This document shows, one piece after another, positions 53,783 to 63,948 of a stretch of DNA of 64,000 nucleotides (positions are counted from its first letter, which is position 1; each line of letters begins with the position of its first letter). Source of the stretch: Gerris lacustris (Eukaryota; Arthropoda; Insecta; Hemiptera; Gerridae); contig OX578286.1 of the NCBI GenBank assembly GCA_951217055.1, positions 6,364,033 to 6,428,032 of the forward strand, read 5' to 3'. The position numbers and the translations under genes are program-made. Under the pieces are notes generated by a model. The model searched no databases, was not told the origin of the DNA, and saw nothing but the letters and a program-made list of their open reading frames with translations.

Positions 53783-55185
53783 CAGGGCTCGATTTGAAAA
53801 TAAAATTATCGGCAGTAAGATTTTTTTTTAAAATCCTTTGATAAAATTTTATTTGTCAATGAGTGACTACAAATTTGATTAAGGACATCATGTATTAAAC
53901 TGGCAAATATTTTTCATTTCAAAATACAAAAAATATCTATTTGTTGAGATTATACTACTAAATTATGATAACCTGAAACAACAAGAGATTTTTTTTTAAG
54001 GCAGGGATCGTATTAAATAAGAACTGTGCAGAGACGCTGTGCCGAAACTCCCAAGGGCGAGTGAGACAGGGAATGTTTTGTTGATTTAATTTTTTGTATA
54101 AACCTAAGTACCTATTTATTTATTGAGAGTATTATAACATGTGGCATGCTAATCAAGAAATTGTTTATAAAAAATACTACTTAAAATGATATAAGTTTCC
54201 ACACGAAACCCAACCCACCTGATTGCAGTGTGGGTTTACAGTAGTCTCGCTTATCCGGACCCCACTAGTCCGGACATCCGTTTAATCCGGACGGGCCAAA
54301 AACTATGTACAAATTGGATCCAGGGCCTGTTCAGATTTATGAATAATTAAGATAATTGGAGTTTATACTTTTATTATCTATTAAAAATGTATAAAATTGT
54401 TCCTAGTATAGTTTACAGGTGTATATTCCAACGTTCTAACACGAGGAATACCCGGTATTTTTGTTAAAAATAAACAGATTTAGAATAATTAGGAATAAGT
54501 AAGAACATCGATAAATCAGTTTCGGTTCCATAGAAATATAAGGGGCGGAAGTTGTGAAGGTAGTGTATTTCAATAAATACAATTTTATGTGACTGAGGTG
54601 GGGAGAGGGTTTTGAAACATATAGCGGCGGCTCAACGCAGTTCCAAGAAATTTCACCAAGTCTAATGTCTCAAGTTTTTGTGAAATGATTATCGTTCCTC
54701 GAATTTCATATCGGAACACAGTAAGTTCTTCTCAGGAAGTCCCTTCTATACCTGCCACCTGCGTAATAGATTGTCGTTTTATTTTAATTCATTTGATATT
54801 CGGACTGGTGACAGAACAGCTCTTAACTTAAATAGTGGACCTACGTTGTACAAGCATAATAAAAGACAGACTAATAAAAGTAATTTTTACAATAAAAACA
54901 TCGATTTTAAAAGTTTTACCCTACTAAAACTTGTTTTATAGACATTTTAAAACTGATTCCGTTTAATCTGGACTTTCGGTAATCCGGACTGGGTCTGGTC
55001 CCGTCAAACCCGGATTAGTGAGACTCTACTGTGTCTAAAACTCTTAAAATGTGGTTTTTGAACGTTTATTTTTCAAAATTTTCCTGGGGGAGGACCCCCG
55101 GACCCCCCTACAACAGGGGGGGGGGGGGGGCAAAAAGAGGGAAGGATGTAGTTCCGGTACCTCAATTTCTAGAAATCGAGCACTG
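53783..55185. mobile_element. hAT-like element, 1403 bp, with nested pogo-like copy
   Basis: Ends CAGGGCTCGATTT and AAATCGAGCACTG are inverted. Flanking octamers CATATGAT and CATATGAC match 7 of 8, and the unoccupied site is seen in copy 1 of the host SINE (GCTGAATATGACTATTG). The internal GGGGGAGGACCCCCGGACC links it to the 17752-19338 element. No transposase ORF. Confidence 0.8.
54239..55031. mobile_element. pogo/Tigger-like non-autonomous element, copy 2
   Basis: The ends CAGTAGTCTCGCTTATCCGG and GATTAGTGAGACTCTACTG match copy 1 at 31937-32695 in reverse orientation. TA lies at the left; the right flank is TG, a probable decay. The mid-region shares GAATACCCGGTATTT and the GTTTTACCC..ACTAAAACTTG tracts. 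Confidence 0.75.
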
Positions 55186-55340
55186 CATATGACTATTGTC
55201 GCAACTCTTCATAATTTTAAAAATTTACATTTCAAGCATCCAGAATATGTACCAAAACTGTCCATTGCATATCCTACTGGATACTCTGTGAAAGTCCCAC
55301 GGATGTTAGAAGGACGGACATCAGGTCAGCCATAAGACAT

Positions 55341-56409
55341 TAGCCCAGTTAATAAAAGTTTTTACCTGCAACTAATTAGGGGAAATCTGGATTTTTTCCT
55401 GATGATAGACCATGATAAGAGGTACATTCTCTCAAAAGTCCCCATTTCTCCCCCCCCCCCCCCCCCCCCTACCCCCTCTTAAATTAAAAATTTACTTATT
55501 TTTCACTTTTTACGCAAAACTGTTTATTTTTTTAAGAGAAGTGTTATTAACAAAAATATTTCTCACATAATTCTGCACAAAAAAGGCCAATGCATGTTTG
55601 AAGTGAGACATACCGTTTTCGAGATATTATTGATAAAAATTCCAATTTTTTATTTTTGCTAATCAAGATATGTTAAAAACAACACTTCTGATTTTAGTGA
55701 AATTTGGATGGTAGGCCATACTTAGCCTATTGTTGATCCTATATAAATTTCAACCTTCTGTGCCTATTATTTTATCTTGCACATGCGCACAAACATACAT
55801 TTATTTCGACCTTTATCTTCAAAAGTACTTAATTGATTAATATGAAATTTAGATGGTTTGTTGCAAGTATCCCGCAGATGGCCCTAACTTAATTTCATAT
55901 TAATCAGTTGAGTACTTTTGAAGATAAAGGTCTAAATAAATGTATGCTTGTGCGCATGTGCAAGATAAAATAATGGGCGCAAAAGGTTGAAATTTATATG
56001 GGATGGGATCAACAATAGGCTAAGTATGACCTACCATCCAAATTTTATTAAAATCAGAAGTGTTGTTTTTAACACAACATGGTTCGAAAAAATGAAATTT
56101 TTATCAATAATATCTCGAAAACGGTATGTCTCACTTCAAACATGCATAGGACCTTTTTTGTGCAGAATTATGTGAGAAATATTTTTGTAAATAACACTTC
56201 TCTTCAAAAAAATAAACAGTTTTGCGTAAAAAGTGAAAAATAAGTAAATTTTGAACTTTAAGAGGGGGTAGGGGGGGAAGCACAAGAGGGAGAAGTGGGG
56301 ACTTTTGAGAGAATGTACCTCTTATCATGGTCCATCATTAGGAAAAAATCCAGATTTCCCCTAATTAGTTGTGGGTATAGCCTGTTTTTGGCCTTTATTA
56401 ACTGGGCTA
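55341..56409. mobile_element. 1069-bp near-complete palindrome (foldback)
   Basis: It reads TAGCCCAGTTAATAAA inward from the left and its inverse TTTATTAACTGGGCTA on the right. Nearly the whole element folds on itself, with arms of about 450-500 bp and a centre near 55870-55920 (CTTTATCTTCAAAAGTACTT and inverse). ACAT flanks both sides when the right boundary is set one base inward, and the unoccupied site is visible in SINE copy 1 (CATAAGACATCCAGAAGC). It contains a 21-23-base C run near 55451. Confidence 0.8.
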
Positions 56410-56604
56410 CATGCAGAAGCAAAAATTCTACCCTCCACTGGATGTGCCAATGTACCAAGTGACTGGTCCTGCAGATATCCTTGGGACATAGTCCTGCTAC
56501 TTGGGGTACCAGTGCCAAAATGCAGGAAAAATAGTTACAATCATGACTCTACCTCAGGTTTGAGATCAACCAAGTCTCACCAATGATCTCTAATGTGGAA
56601 GTAG

Positions 56605-56976
56605 ACTCACTTTTCACTATTTCATGTGATTGTTACTCTATTCTGGCACTTCATGTTGATTTTCAACATGAAACACTCACTTTTCACTATTTCATGTGAT
56701 TGTTACTCTATTCTGGCACTTCATGTTGATTTTCAACATGAAGAACACTCACTTTTTACTATTTCATGTGATTGTTACTCTATTCTGGCACTTCATGTTG
56801 ATTTTCAACATGAAGAACACTCACTTTTTACTATTTCATGTGATTGTTACTCTATTCTGGCACTTCATGTTGAAAATCAACATGAAGAACACTCACTTTT
56901 TACTATTTCATGTGATTGTTACTCTATTCTGGCACTTCATGTTCATTTTCAACATGAAGAACACTCACTTTTTACA
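56605..56976. repeat. 72-bp minisatellite with an 11-bp-stem hairpin in each unit
   Basis: Five units of CACTCACTTTTTACTATTTC, ATGTGATTGTTACTCTATTC, TGGCACTTCATGTTGATTTT, CAACATGAAGAA. Each unit has the hairpin CTTCATGTTGA-TTT-TCAACATGAAG. In unit four the loop reads GAAAATC instead of GATTTTC (56863-56887). Unit length is 24 codons, so a spurious frame stays open. Confidence 0.95.
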
Positions 56977-57000
56977 AATTCACCTAATAATAAGATATCC

Positions 57001-57744
57001 CAATAATAAAAATATCCCGACACACATGAGAAATTAAAAATAATAGAGTAAAGTCATAGGATAAATATAATAACAAACAACAAAAACATTTATATATATT
57101 TATTTTAAATACATATAATATGTATTAATACAAACATTAGCAAGAATTCAGTCTTAAATAAAGGAATTAATTAATAAATTATTCATTTGATTGATAAATT
57201 ATGATTAAACAGAGCTTACAAAGAAAAAAGAAGGGAATAAATAAATCAATAAAAGATAATAAATTCAAATGACAATAACTAATACTTTAAATGAAAAAAA
57301 ATCCAACAGTATTATAATCATTAAGTACAAAAGATACATCATCTGCAATTGTTATGAATATTATCAAAGCTTATGTCTTTTTTTTAAAAAAAAAAATAGA
57401 ACTTTGATACAGATTATTATTTTTTATTTATAGTCAGTCAGTTGCCTTTGAGCTATATATAGGGTTTAATAAAAAAATAATAATAATATCAATACTTGAG
57501 TTATTTTTGGCAATATTGCCTCCTCATTAAGTATTTTCAGGCATGTTAAACATTTGTTTCCTTACGAAAGCATGCATTTAGTCAGATAAAATAAATCGTA
57601 ATTTCTCCTTTCACATCATATAGAAATGTGAAGTATTAGTGCAGGGTCGTTGAAGGGTTGTAAAACAAAAATAGGTTTATACTTTCATCATTGTATAAAA
57701 TTGACTATATTTCACCTCTGTCCGAGGCATAGACGTGTCTGAAA
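57001..57744. other. Intergenic AT-rich, nothing recognised
   Basis: No gene or defined repeat. Confidence 0.4.
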
Positions 57745-58775
57745 ACATTTATACAAGTTTGTTGGGTACCATACCCTTACTAACAATTAAACCTTGAATA
57801 TACAGGTAAAAAATGAAAATTATAATGAAACTAGAAACATACCGGGATTACATTATTTTCATTTTATATAAATAAATGTTTTACATTTTATTATAAAATG
57901 TAAAGAACGTTTTAATCCCGGCATGTTGCTAGTTTCTCAATATTATGGCCCATTGATTGAAATTTCCCTTCATGTGCAACATTCACCTTAAGACATTTTG
58001 TCTTTTTGACATTGATTTTTAAGCCTGCTTGAGAACTTGGACTCATTTACCTACCTTGGAAGTCAGATTGCTCAAGATGGAGGTGCTAGGCTTGATATTG
58101 CTATGAGGATACGAAAAGCAAGAGGAGCTTTTGCAGCTTTAAACAATATATGGCGTTCTTCATGCTTTGGAAACAACACAAAAATCCGAATCTTCAATGC
58201 GAACGTTAAGTCTGTGCTATTATATGGCTGTGAGACATGGCTAGTTTCAACTGAAAGCACGAACAAATTGCAGGTCTTTATTAACAGGTGCCTTCGCAGA
58301 ATACTAAAAATATGGTGGCCGGACAGATGGATTTCAAATGTAGAATTGTTGCTTACATGCCACCAAAGACCTGTTGAAATTGAGATCTGGGAGAGAAAGT
58401 GGAGGTGGATTGGCCATACTCTGCGTAAGGATGCTGATGATATACCTAGGCAAGACCTAGACTGGAACCCTCAAGGGTGTCGGAGACGAGGGAGACCTAG
58501 AGGCACCTGGCGTCGCAGCCTTCACAATGAAGTCAGCCTCGCGAATCAGCACCTTACGTGGCGGCAAGTTAAGGACCTAGCCAGAAATTGTAAGGACTGG
58601 AAAAACTTCACTATGGCACTATGCGCCCAAGGCCCGGCGTGATAGCATCTTTAAGTAAGTAAAAAATGTTTCTAGTTTCATTATTATGTTTATATAATTT
58701 TCATTTTTTACCTGTATATTCAAGGTTTTAATTGTTAGTAAGAGTATGTTACCCAACAAACTTGTATAAATGTTT
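57745..58775. mobile_element. Inverted arms enclosing an RTE-like LINE fragment
   Basis: Arms of ~95-110 bp (CATTTATACAAGTTTGTTGG at 57748 and its inverse near 58752-58775; ATGAAACTAGAAACAT at the inner edges) bracket the LINE fragment. A separate hairpin, CATACCGGGATT..AATCCCGGCATG, lies at 57838-57925. Confidence 0.65.
58037..58642 (+). pseudogene. LINE reverse transcriptase C-terminal fragment (RTE-like)
   Basis: 201 residues of the C-terminal part of an endonuclease-reverse transcriptase ORF. The run includes FTYLGSQIAQDGG, then RIRKARGAFAALNNIW, LLYGCETW, NRCLRRILKIWWPDRWISN, KWRWIGHTLRKDADDIPRQ and GRRRGRPRGTWRRSL. This is the usual ending of RTE-type LINE proteins. The catalytic reverse transcriptase motifs lie upstream and are absent. 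The first codon given is TTG and the frame continues a little further upstream, so there is no true start. The frame is intact to its stop, indicating a fairly young copy. Confidence 0.85.
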
Positions 58776-58780
58776 AAAAG

Positions 58781-58918
<138 letters not shown>

Positions 58919-59395
58919 ATCTGTGTCAGTTCAAGTCCTACAAGATAGACTAGTTAGTTTTTTTCAAGAGTTATTTTAAGTCAGAAATATCGCCTGTACA
59001 AAATTCTTGTAGTGGAATCAGATACTTAGAGAGTGTACATATTTCATAGGAACACAAAAAGAAAAAGTTAAACAGGCCTGAATATGCCTCAAGAGAAGAG
59101 GGTAATATTACAAAAAATCTGATCTAATGGACCTTTGGTAAAACTGCTGTTATCAAGCTACCCACGAAAAGAGGTTAGAAAATTGGAGGGGGGGCTCACT
59201 CAAATGTACTGTTTAGACAAAGGGATATCATCTCTTAAAATGTATTAATTATATAGATATAAGCTTTCAAATGTATAAATCTTAAAAATGAACTGAGTTG
59301 ACAAATAGATATATTCTCTTAAATGTAAAAATCAAGCGAAATTGTTCTGCCAAGCGATTCTAGACTGCATTTATAACTGCAGATTAGCCGAATCT

Positions 59396-59553
59396 TTAAT
59401 AAAAATAACAAACTAAAAAAAAAAAAAAAAAACTGTAGACTTCAAGAAGCTTCCTATTTGAACTACACCAAATTGGTTGTAGCATACATGAAGGTAAGAT
59501 CAAATAATCCCAGAAACCACCATAGTATCCATCATAATTTCCATTATAGGCAT
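59396..59553 (-). CDS. Candidate terminal exon, tyrosine/glycine-rich (hypothetical)
   Basis: On the minus strand a TTTTTTTTCAG acceptor (ending at 59554) precedes AT GCC TAT AAT GGA. The translation is DAYNGNYDGYYGGFWDYLIL, then PSCMLQPIWCSSNRKLLEVY, running into a poly-T tract and a stop. The phase matches the candidate donor at 61116 (see 61117-61234). I do not recognise the product. The low-complexity end and missing family match keep this speculative. Confidence 0.22.
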
Positions 59554-59629
59554 CTGAAAAAAAATAATTGTATGAAATACACAAACAAAAATTTCCCTTA
59601 TGCATAGTGATAATGAACTTTAATTCCAT

Positions 59630-60484
59630 AATCTCCCATTTAATTCTCCAAAACCCCGACTAGGAAATGATGGCTCTCGGGAAAAACTTTAAATTTAGCT
59701 TAGTTCCCATCGGAATTCCCATGCATTACCGAAATCAGTACAGTCTAATGCTAATATATGTTTTATTTTCTAAATGACAGCTGTCCATGACAATAATCAA
59801 AATAAAAACAAAATATTAATAGCCAATTTATAATGTTTTTTTACAAGTTCATTAAATTACAAAATAAAATAGAAATATATATAAAAAAAAAAAAACAACA
59901 ACACTAGCGGACTCATCAGATTCCCATGAGATCTTGATCTATGTTTATAGTTGAACATATATTTTTATTTGAAATATGCTGTTAAACTTAAACACCTTAA
60001 TCCAGTAATTTGTTCTTGATGGATTTTTTAAGTGAAATTAAAAATAATCCAAATTAATTAATTTTCATAATTTTATTTTATAGACACTAGATTACCTCAG
60101 GTAGTCTAGAATAGATATCGTTATATTCTTAATGAATAGTAATGTTCATTTAATGTCGTGTTTTGTGTGTTTTTGTATTGTCGTAACTGTTACTTTATTT
60201 GACTGATTTTTAATATTTTTTATTTATTGTTAAACAATTTTACTTAATTTTCTATATATAACAAATTGTTTAACATGACAATGACGAACTCTCATGGAGA
60301 AGATTTAATAATTTTAAGAAATAAACCATTATAAGTCTCAATCATGCTACGCTGAATTTAAGAAAAGATGTGATGAGAAGATGACCTTACACAAAGGGTC
60401 AAAACGTTTCACAAATAAAGTGATGGAAATTAATTAATTTTGATTAGGTACTTTTAAATACACCTAAATAATCCATCAAGAACA
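59630..60484. other. Intergenic; hairpin near 60377-60402
   Basis: GAGAAGATGACC..GGGTCAAAACG forms a small stem. No gene. Confidence 0.4.
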
Positions 60485-60727
60485 GGCACTTCTTTAGATG
60501 GTTACTCCCCTTATAAACAAAGCAGAAGGGAGTAACAATCTAAAGAAGGTGTATGGAATGTTCTTCTTTAGATTGTTACTCCCCTTATAAAAACAGAAGT
60601 GTGATATTCCTTTGTCCCAAAGTACATTGGACTAAACAACCCTTTGTCTTTATATTTATTTAGTCAGTCATTTATATTAAAAAAAAAAAAAAAAAAAACA
60701 TAGGGGAGTAACAATCTAAAGAAGCAC
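60485..60727. mobile_element. CTTCTTTAGATTGTTACTCCC MITE (copy 5)
   Basis: Full-length copy with all four terminal-word occurrences and the GATATTCCTTTGTCCCAAAG core. An A run has expanded near its right end. Confidence 0.85.
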
Positions 60728-61116
60728 CGTTAAACATATAATAACAAGAGTTCAACAAACAATTCTTGAATTTTTAAATTTGGTATATAATTTTTCCATT
60801 TTTTATGTTTTTTATTTTTTATGTTCATATTTTTATAAAAATTAGCCCAGTATAATAGGATCCACAAAATAACAGAACATAAAAAAGTCTGTAAAGAACA
60901 TTTTTTTTTAGAAAAAAAACAATTTTAGGACTTACAAAAAGTTTTTTTTTTTTTTTTCATATAGTATTTCCTTAATCCCAACTACTCATGAATTGGAAAC
61001 AGCAATTTTGATTGACAATGAAATTCTTCAATCTCAAAATTCTTTTTAGGCCCCATTAATGTTGCGAAACTTTTAAATATTAAATATTTTATAAACAATA
61101 AAATAATTATACCAAC

Positions 61117-61234
61117 CTTCTATATAAACTGTAATAGTAGGCATCATATCTCCTATAAATGAAGATCTTTGCATGAAATATATTATATTCAGTCCAAAAT
61201 AGAAATACGTTTGCTTCAGTTTCTTACACTCCAT
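61117..61234 (-). CDS. Candidate small exon overlapping the Rpp21 stop (hypothetical)
   Basis: Minus-strand ATG at 61234 overlaps the end of Rpp21 in another frame and opens 39 codons, ending at a GT donor (GAAG|GTTGGT). The translation ends RSSFIGDMMPTITVYIE. Its last G joins in phase with the AT of the candidate exon at 59553 to make Asp. The intervening 1.56 kb would be an intron containing MITE copy 5. It could be an alternative 3' exon of the Rpp21 transcript or chance. Confidence 0.2.
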
Positions 61235-62102
61235 TTAATGTTTCATCTATTTCCATCTGTTCAGAATCAGCAGAAGTTTTCGACAAATTTCCATCTAAAG
61301 AATTTCTTTTAGAATTAACAAAATCCTTCATTTCACCAATTGTACTATCCTTCGTCAAATTTAGATCTAAAGCAATCTTTTCATCAGAATTGACAATATT
61401 TTTTAAATCTTCATCTTTCGTTAATTTTGTATTTGAAGAATCATTTTTACAATCTACATTATCTTTAAAATCATCATTTGTATTATTTGCTATTAATTTA
61501 GTTCCTAAAGCTTTATTTTTATCAGAATTAACAATATTTTTTAAATCGTTTAACGTACTACAATCTTCCGTCGATATTTCATCTGATGTATTCTTTTTAG
61601 AATTTATGATATTTTTTAAATCATCGATACAGCATTTATCAAATTTTAAGTCTGTCTTAGAACTTTCGCCATTAGAATTAAATTTACTTTTAAATTTGTT
61701 ATTTTGTTTATCGTTCTCTCTAGTATCTATAATTTTAACGATAGATTCAGGTTTTTCACACCACAATTTGTAATCTTTTCTTAAATTAAAAGTTTTTTTG
61801 GCACCGCATATGACACAAATGCTTTTCATCTTATCAGGCTGTCGTTTAGTCTTAACTAATCGTATTTTCTCAGTGTCTCCCGGTACTAAAATAGCATTAC
61901 ACACTTTACATATGGTTCTTTTCATTTCCGGTGACATTCGACTTTGAGTCTTTTTACCGATGGAAACCAATTGAGATCCATAATATAACATAAGTTTAGT
62001 ATAATCGTCTCCTGATTTTTGACGACACATATCGGCAATCTGATGTAGATATTTCATTCGGTAAAATGCATCTCTACCAGTAAATTGATTTTTGTTTGAC
62101 AT
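61224..62102 (-). CDS. Rpp21: RNase P/MRP protein subunit Rpp21 (Rpr2 family) with repetitive tail
   Basis: Nuclear subunit of RNase P, which removes 5' leaders from pre-tRNA. Of 292 residues, 1-120 match the family: an N-terminal helical region (DAFYRMKYLHQIADMC), MKRTICKVC, LVPGDT, then ICVICG, with a zinc ribbon formed by C65, C68, C96 and C99. YKLWCEKPES ends the conserved part. Human RPP21 is about 154 residues. The extra ~170 residues here are Asn/Lys/Asp/Ser-rich. They contain about five degenerate units on DLKNIVNSxKN (near 157, 182, 204, 230 and 255), with spacing of about 25. The start is supported by the family N terminus. No intron is needed. Identity is confident; the function of the tail is unknown. 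Confidence 0.88.
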   Translation of the reverse strand: MSNKNQFTGRDAFYRMKYLHQIADMCRQKSGDDYTKLMLYYGSQLVSIGKKTQSRMSPEMKRTICKVCNAILVPGDTEKIRLVKTKRQPDKMKSICVICGAKKTFNLRKDYKLWCEKPESIVKIIDTRENDKQNNKFKSKFNSNGESSKTDLKFDKCCIDDLKNIINSKKNTSDEISTEDCSTLNDLKNIVNSDKNKALGTKLIANNTNDDFKDNVDCKNDSSNTKLTKDEDLKNIVNSDEKIALDLNLTKDSTIGEMKDFVNSKRNSLDGNLSKTSADSEQMEIDETLNGV

Positions 62103-62515
62103 AATCCTTTATCCTCCTTTATTTCCTTATAGTTAAGGAGGAATTTTATTTTAAATACTTTCAGCTCAAATTTCTGTCACTATACTGAAACAAAAAAAAT
62201 GTAATTAAATACATTAACAGAGAATTATATGAATTAAAATTTTGCATAATACTATGCACGCAGAATTTAGACACCCAGTTACATTAACATTTGTCAGATC
62301 TATTTTACTTCTAATTAAGTAAATTTTACATAAAATAATTAAATTTATTTCATCAGGGTTTGTTTTAAGAGATTTTATCCAACACACCAAGGAGGTATGA
62401 CCAAGTTCTGGACATTGTAAGAAACTTCATCTATATATCACACTTTAACTAGGATGCTGTTACAAGTTCAGTTTTAGTATTTTTGAGATTATTCACTTTA
62501 AAGATAAAACTTAAA
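62103..62515. promoter_or_regulatory. Upstream region of Rpp21
   Basis: The minus-strand leader just before the ATG contains an imperfect stem (TCCTCCTTTATTTCC and TTAAGGAGG near 62110-62145). No TATA box is placed. The rest is AT-rich. Confidence 0.3.
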
Positions 62516-62752
62516 GGCACTTGTTTAGATTGTTACTCCCATTATAAAAAAAACAGAGGGGAGTAACAATCTAAAGAAGATGTACGGAATGTTCTTTAGA
62601 CTATTACTCCCCTTATAAAAACAGAAGTGTGATATTCCTTTGTCCCAAATTACATTGGACTAAACATCCCTTTGTCTTAATAGTTATTTAGTCAAAGTCA
62701 TTTATATTCTAAAAAAAAAAAAAAACGGGAGTAACAATCTAAAGAAGTACCT
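62516..62752. mobile_element. CTTCTTTAGATTGTTACTCCC MITE (copy 6)
   Basis: Full-length copy about 400 bp upstream of Rpp21, with the same four-word layout and a small deletion around GGAATGTTCTTTAGAC. Confidence 0.85.
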
Positions 62753-62982
62753 CAATGTCTTCATATAAAAAAATTGTATTGAAACAATTTATCCGTTTCG
62801 GCTGTTCTAAGACAAACTTCAACATACTTTTTAGTATTAAGTACACAGGGTATGTGTTTTTTTTACCTTGTCAGTAGTTAATAATCCAGTAGTCCTTTTT
62901 TACTTTAGCACCCCCCTATATCCCTTTGTGTTAATAGTTATTGAGACAAAGGAACATATGCAGAGTAGTATTATATTCCTTA

Positions 62983-63946
62983 CAGTCTGACTCATGAAAG
63001 AAGACGTGCGTTGACAGCGCGGGAAATCAGATGACACTCAGATTGGCCAACCTATGTGAGGGTAAAAATAAAGCCACTAGATCTGTGGGTGAGGGTGGGG
63101 CAGTTGATCATGAAATGAGGAAAAGTGTAAGTTACCATGTTTTAGAAGATAAATTGGAATAAATGAGAAGGTAAATACTTTTTAAATTATAGTTCAATAT
63201 TAAAAAATTTTAACAGACAAATTAATGTAATTGTAGGTAGACGCACGACGCACGGTTGAATAACTGGTAGTTAGTTTTTCAAAGGAAAATGTATATTTTT
63301 TAATATAACAGAAGGATTGAATAAAGGTTAGTGTATAGCGATATATATATAATTATGGTATAAGTTAAGTCACAAAATTATTTGTTAAATTATGGTGGAT
63401 AGAAGTAATAATACAAAGTGTTTATGAAAATATTTGTTAATGTGAATGATGATGTAGATAAATAAATTTAAAATCTTCTTTTAGGCCTGAGGATGCCTCA
63501 AAGGAGGTGAAATATAGCCAGACATGGAGTAGCAATAAAAATTATTATTAATACCCTATAGACCTAAGAAAGACTGAAGTTAACTTGTTTGTAAACAAAA
63601 GAAGGTTATGTTCCTCGTACCAAATCGCGATCTTTTTAACTATTGTTGTCTATATATTTTCACATCTTATCTCGAATATATTTTAATATTTCTTCTAAGA
63701 GTTCTTTTTTCTTCAACACAATGATAAATAAACAACAAGGAGAAGGAAAATGTACGAGGGGTGGAGGTTAGGAACCCTTTTTAAACGGTCATCCCGAGGG
63801 CCGCGCCCCTCCACTAGGGATTTTTATTTTTACCTAGTTGGCTCAACCTATTGCCCGCCAAAATCTCGAGCTCTCATTGGCTCTCCCCGCAATGTGTCAA
63901 ACTTTCCCGCGCTGTCAACGCACGTCTTCTTTCATGAGTCAGACTG
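62983..63946. mobile_element. 964-bp element with 44-bp perfect TIRs and TA flanks
   Basis: Ends CAGTCTGACTCATGAAAGAA then GACGTGCGTTGACAGCGCGG, repeated exactly inverted at the right. TA dinucleotides lie at 62981-62982 and 63947-63948. It shares AATAAAGCCACTAGATCTGT with the 840-bp repeat family. It also contains a CCTGAGGATGCCTCAAAGGA hairpin at ~63484. It is inserted in MITE-like sequence (GACAAAGG... on both sides). No transposase ORF: a non-autonomous TA-inserting element. Confidence 0.85.
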
Positions 63947-63948
63947 TA

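Larger units (their letters stand above)
53597..56536 (+). mobile_element. tRNA-headed SINE-like element, copy 2, split by two insertions
   Basis: The tRNA-like head is TTAGCTGAATGGATAGAGCA with ACTGGGTTCGAATGACGC as box B (53600-53660). The body is collinear with copy 1: ACATAGGGGTC at ~53722, GTAACTGCCAAAGCTGAT, then after a hAT insertion ACTATTGTCGCAACTC at ~55192. After a palindromic insertion it resumes at GCAGAAGCAAAAATTC (56413) and ends CTGCTACTTGGGG near 56506. Confidence 0.7.

Noticed and set aside
56626..57037. 113-126-residue ORFs across the 72-bp minisatellite
   Set aside because: Same reason: 72 bp is 24 codons. The peptide is a translation of the repeat only.
61390..61773. 127-codon plus-strand ORF opposite Rpp21
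   Set aside because: It is the antisense shadow of the repetitive Rpp21 tail.
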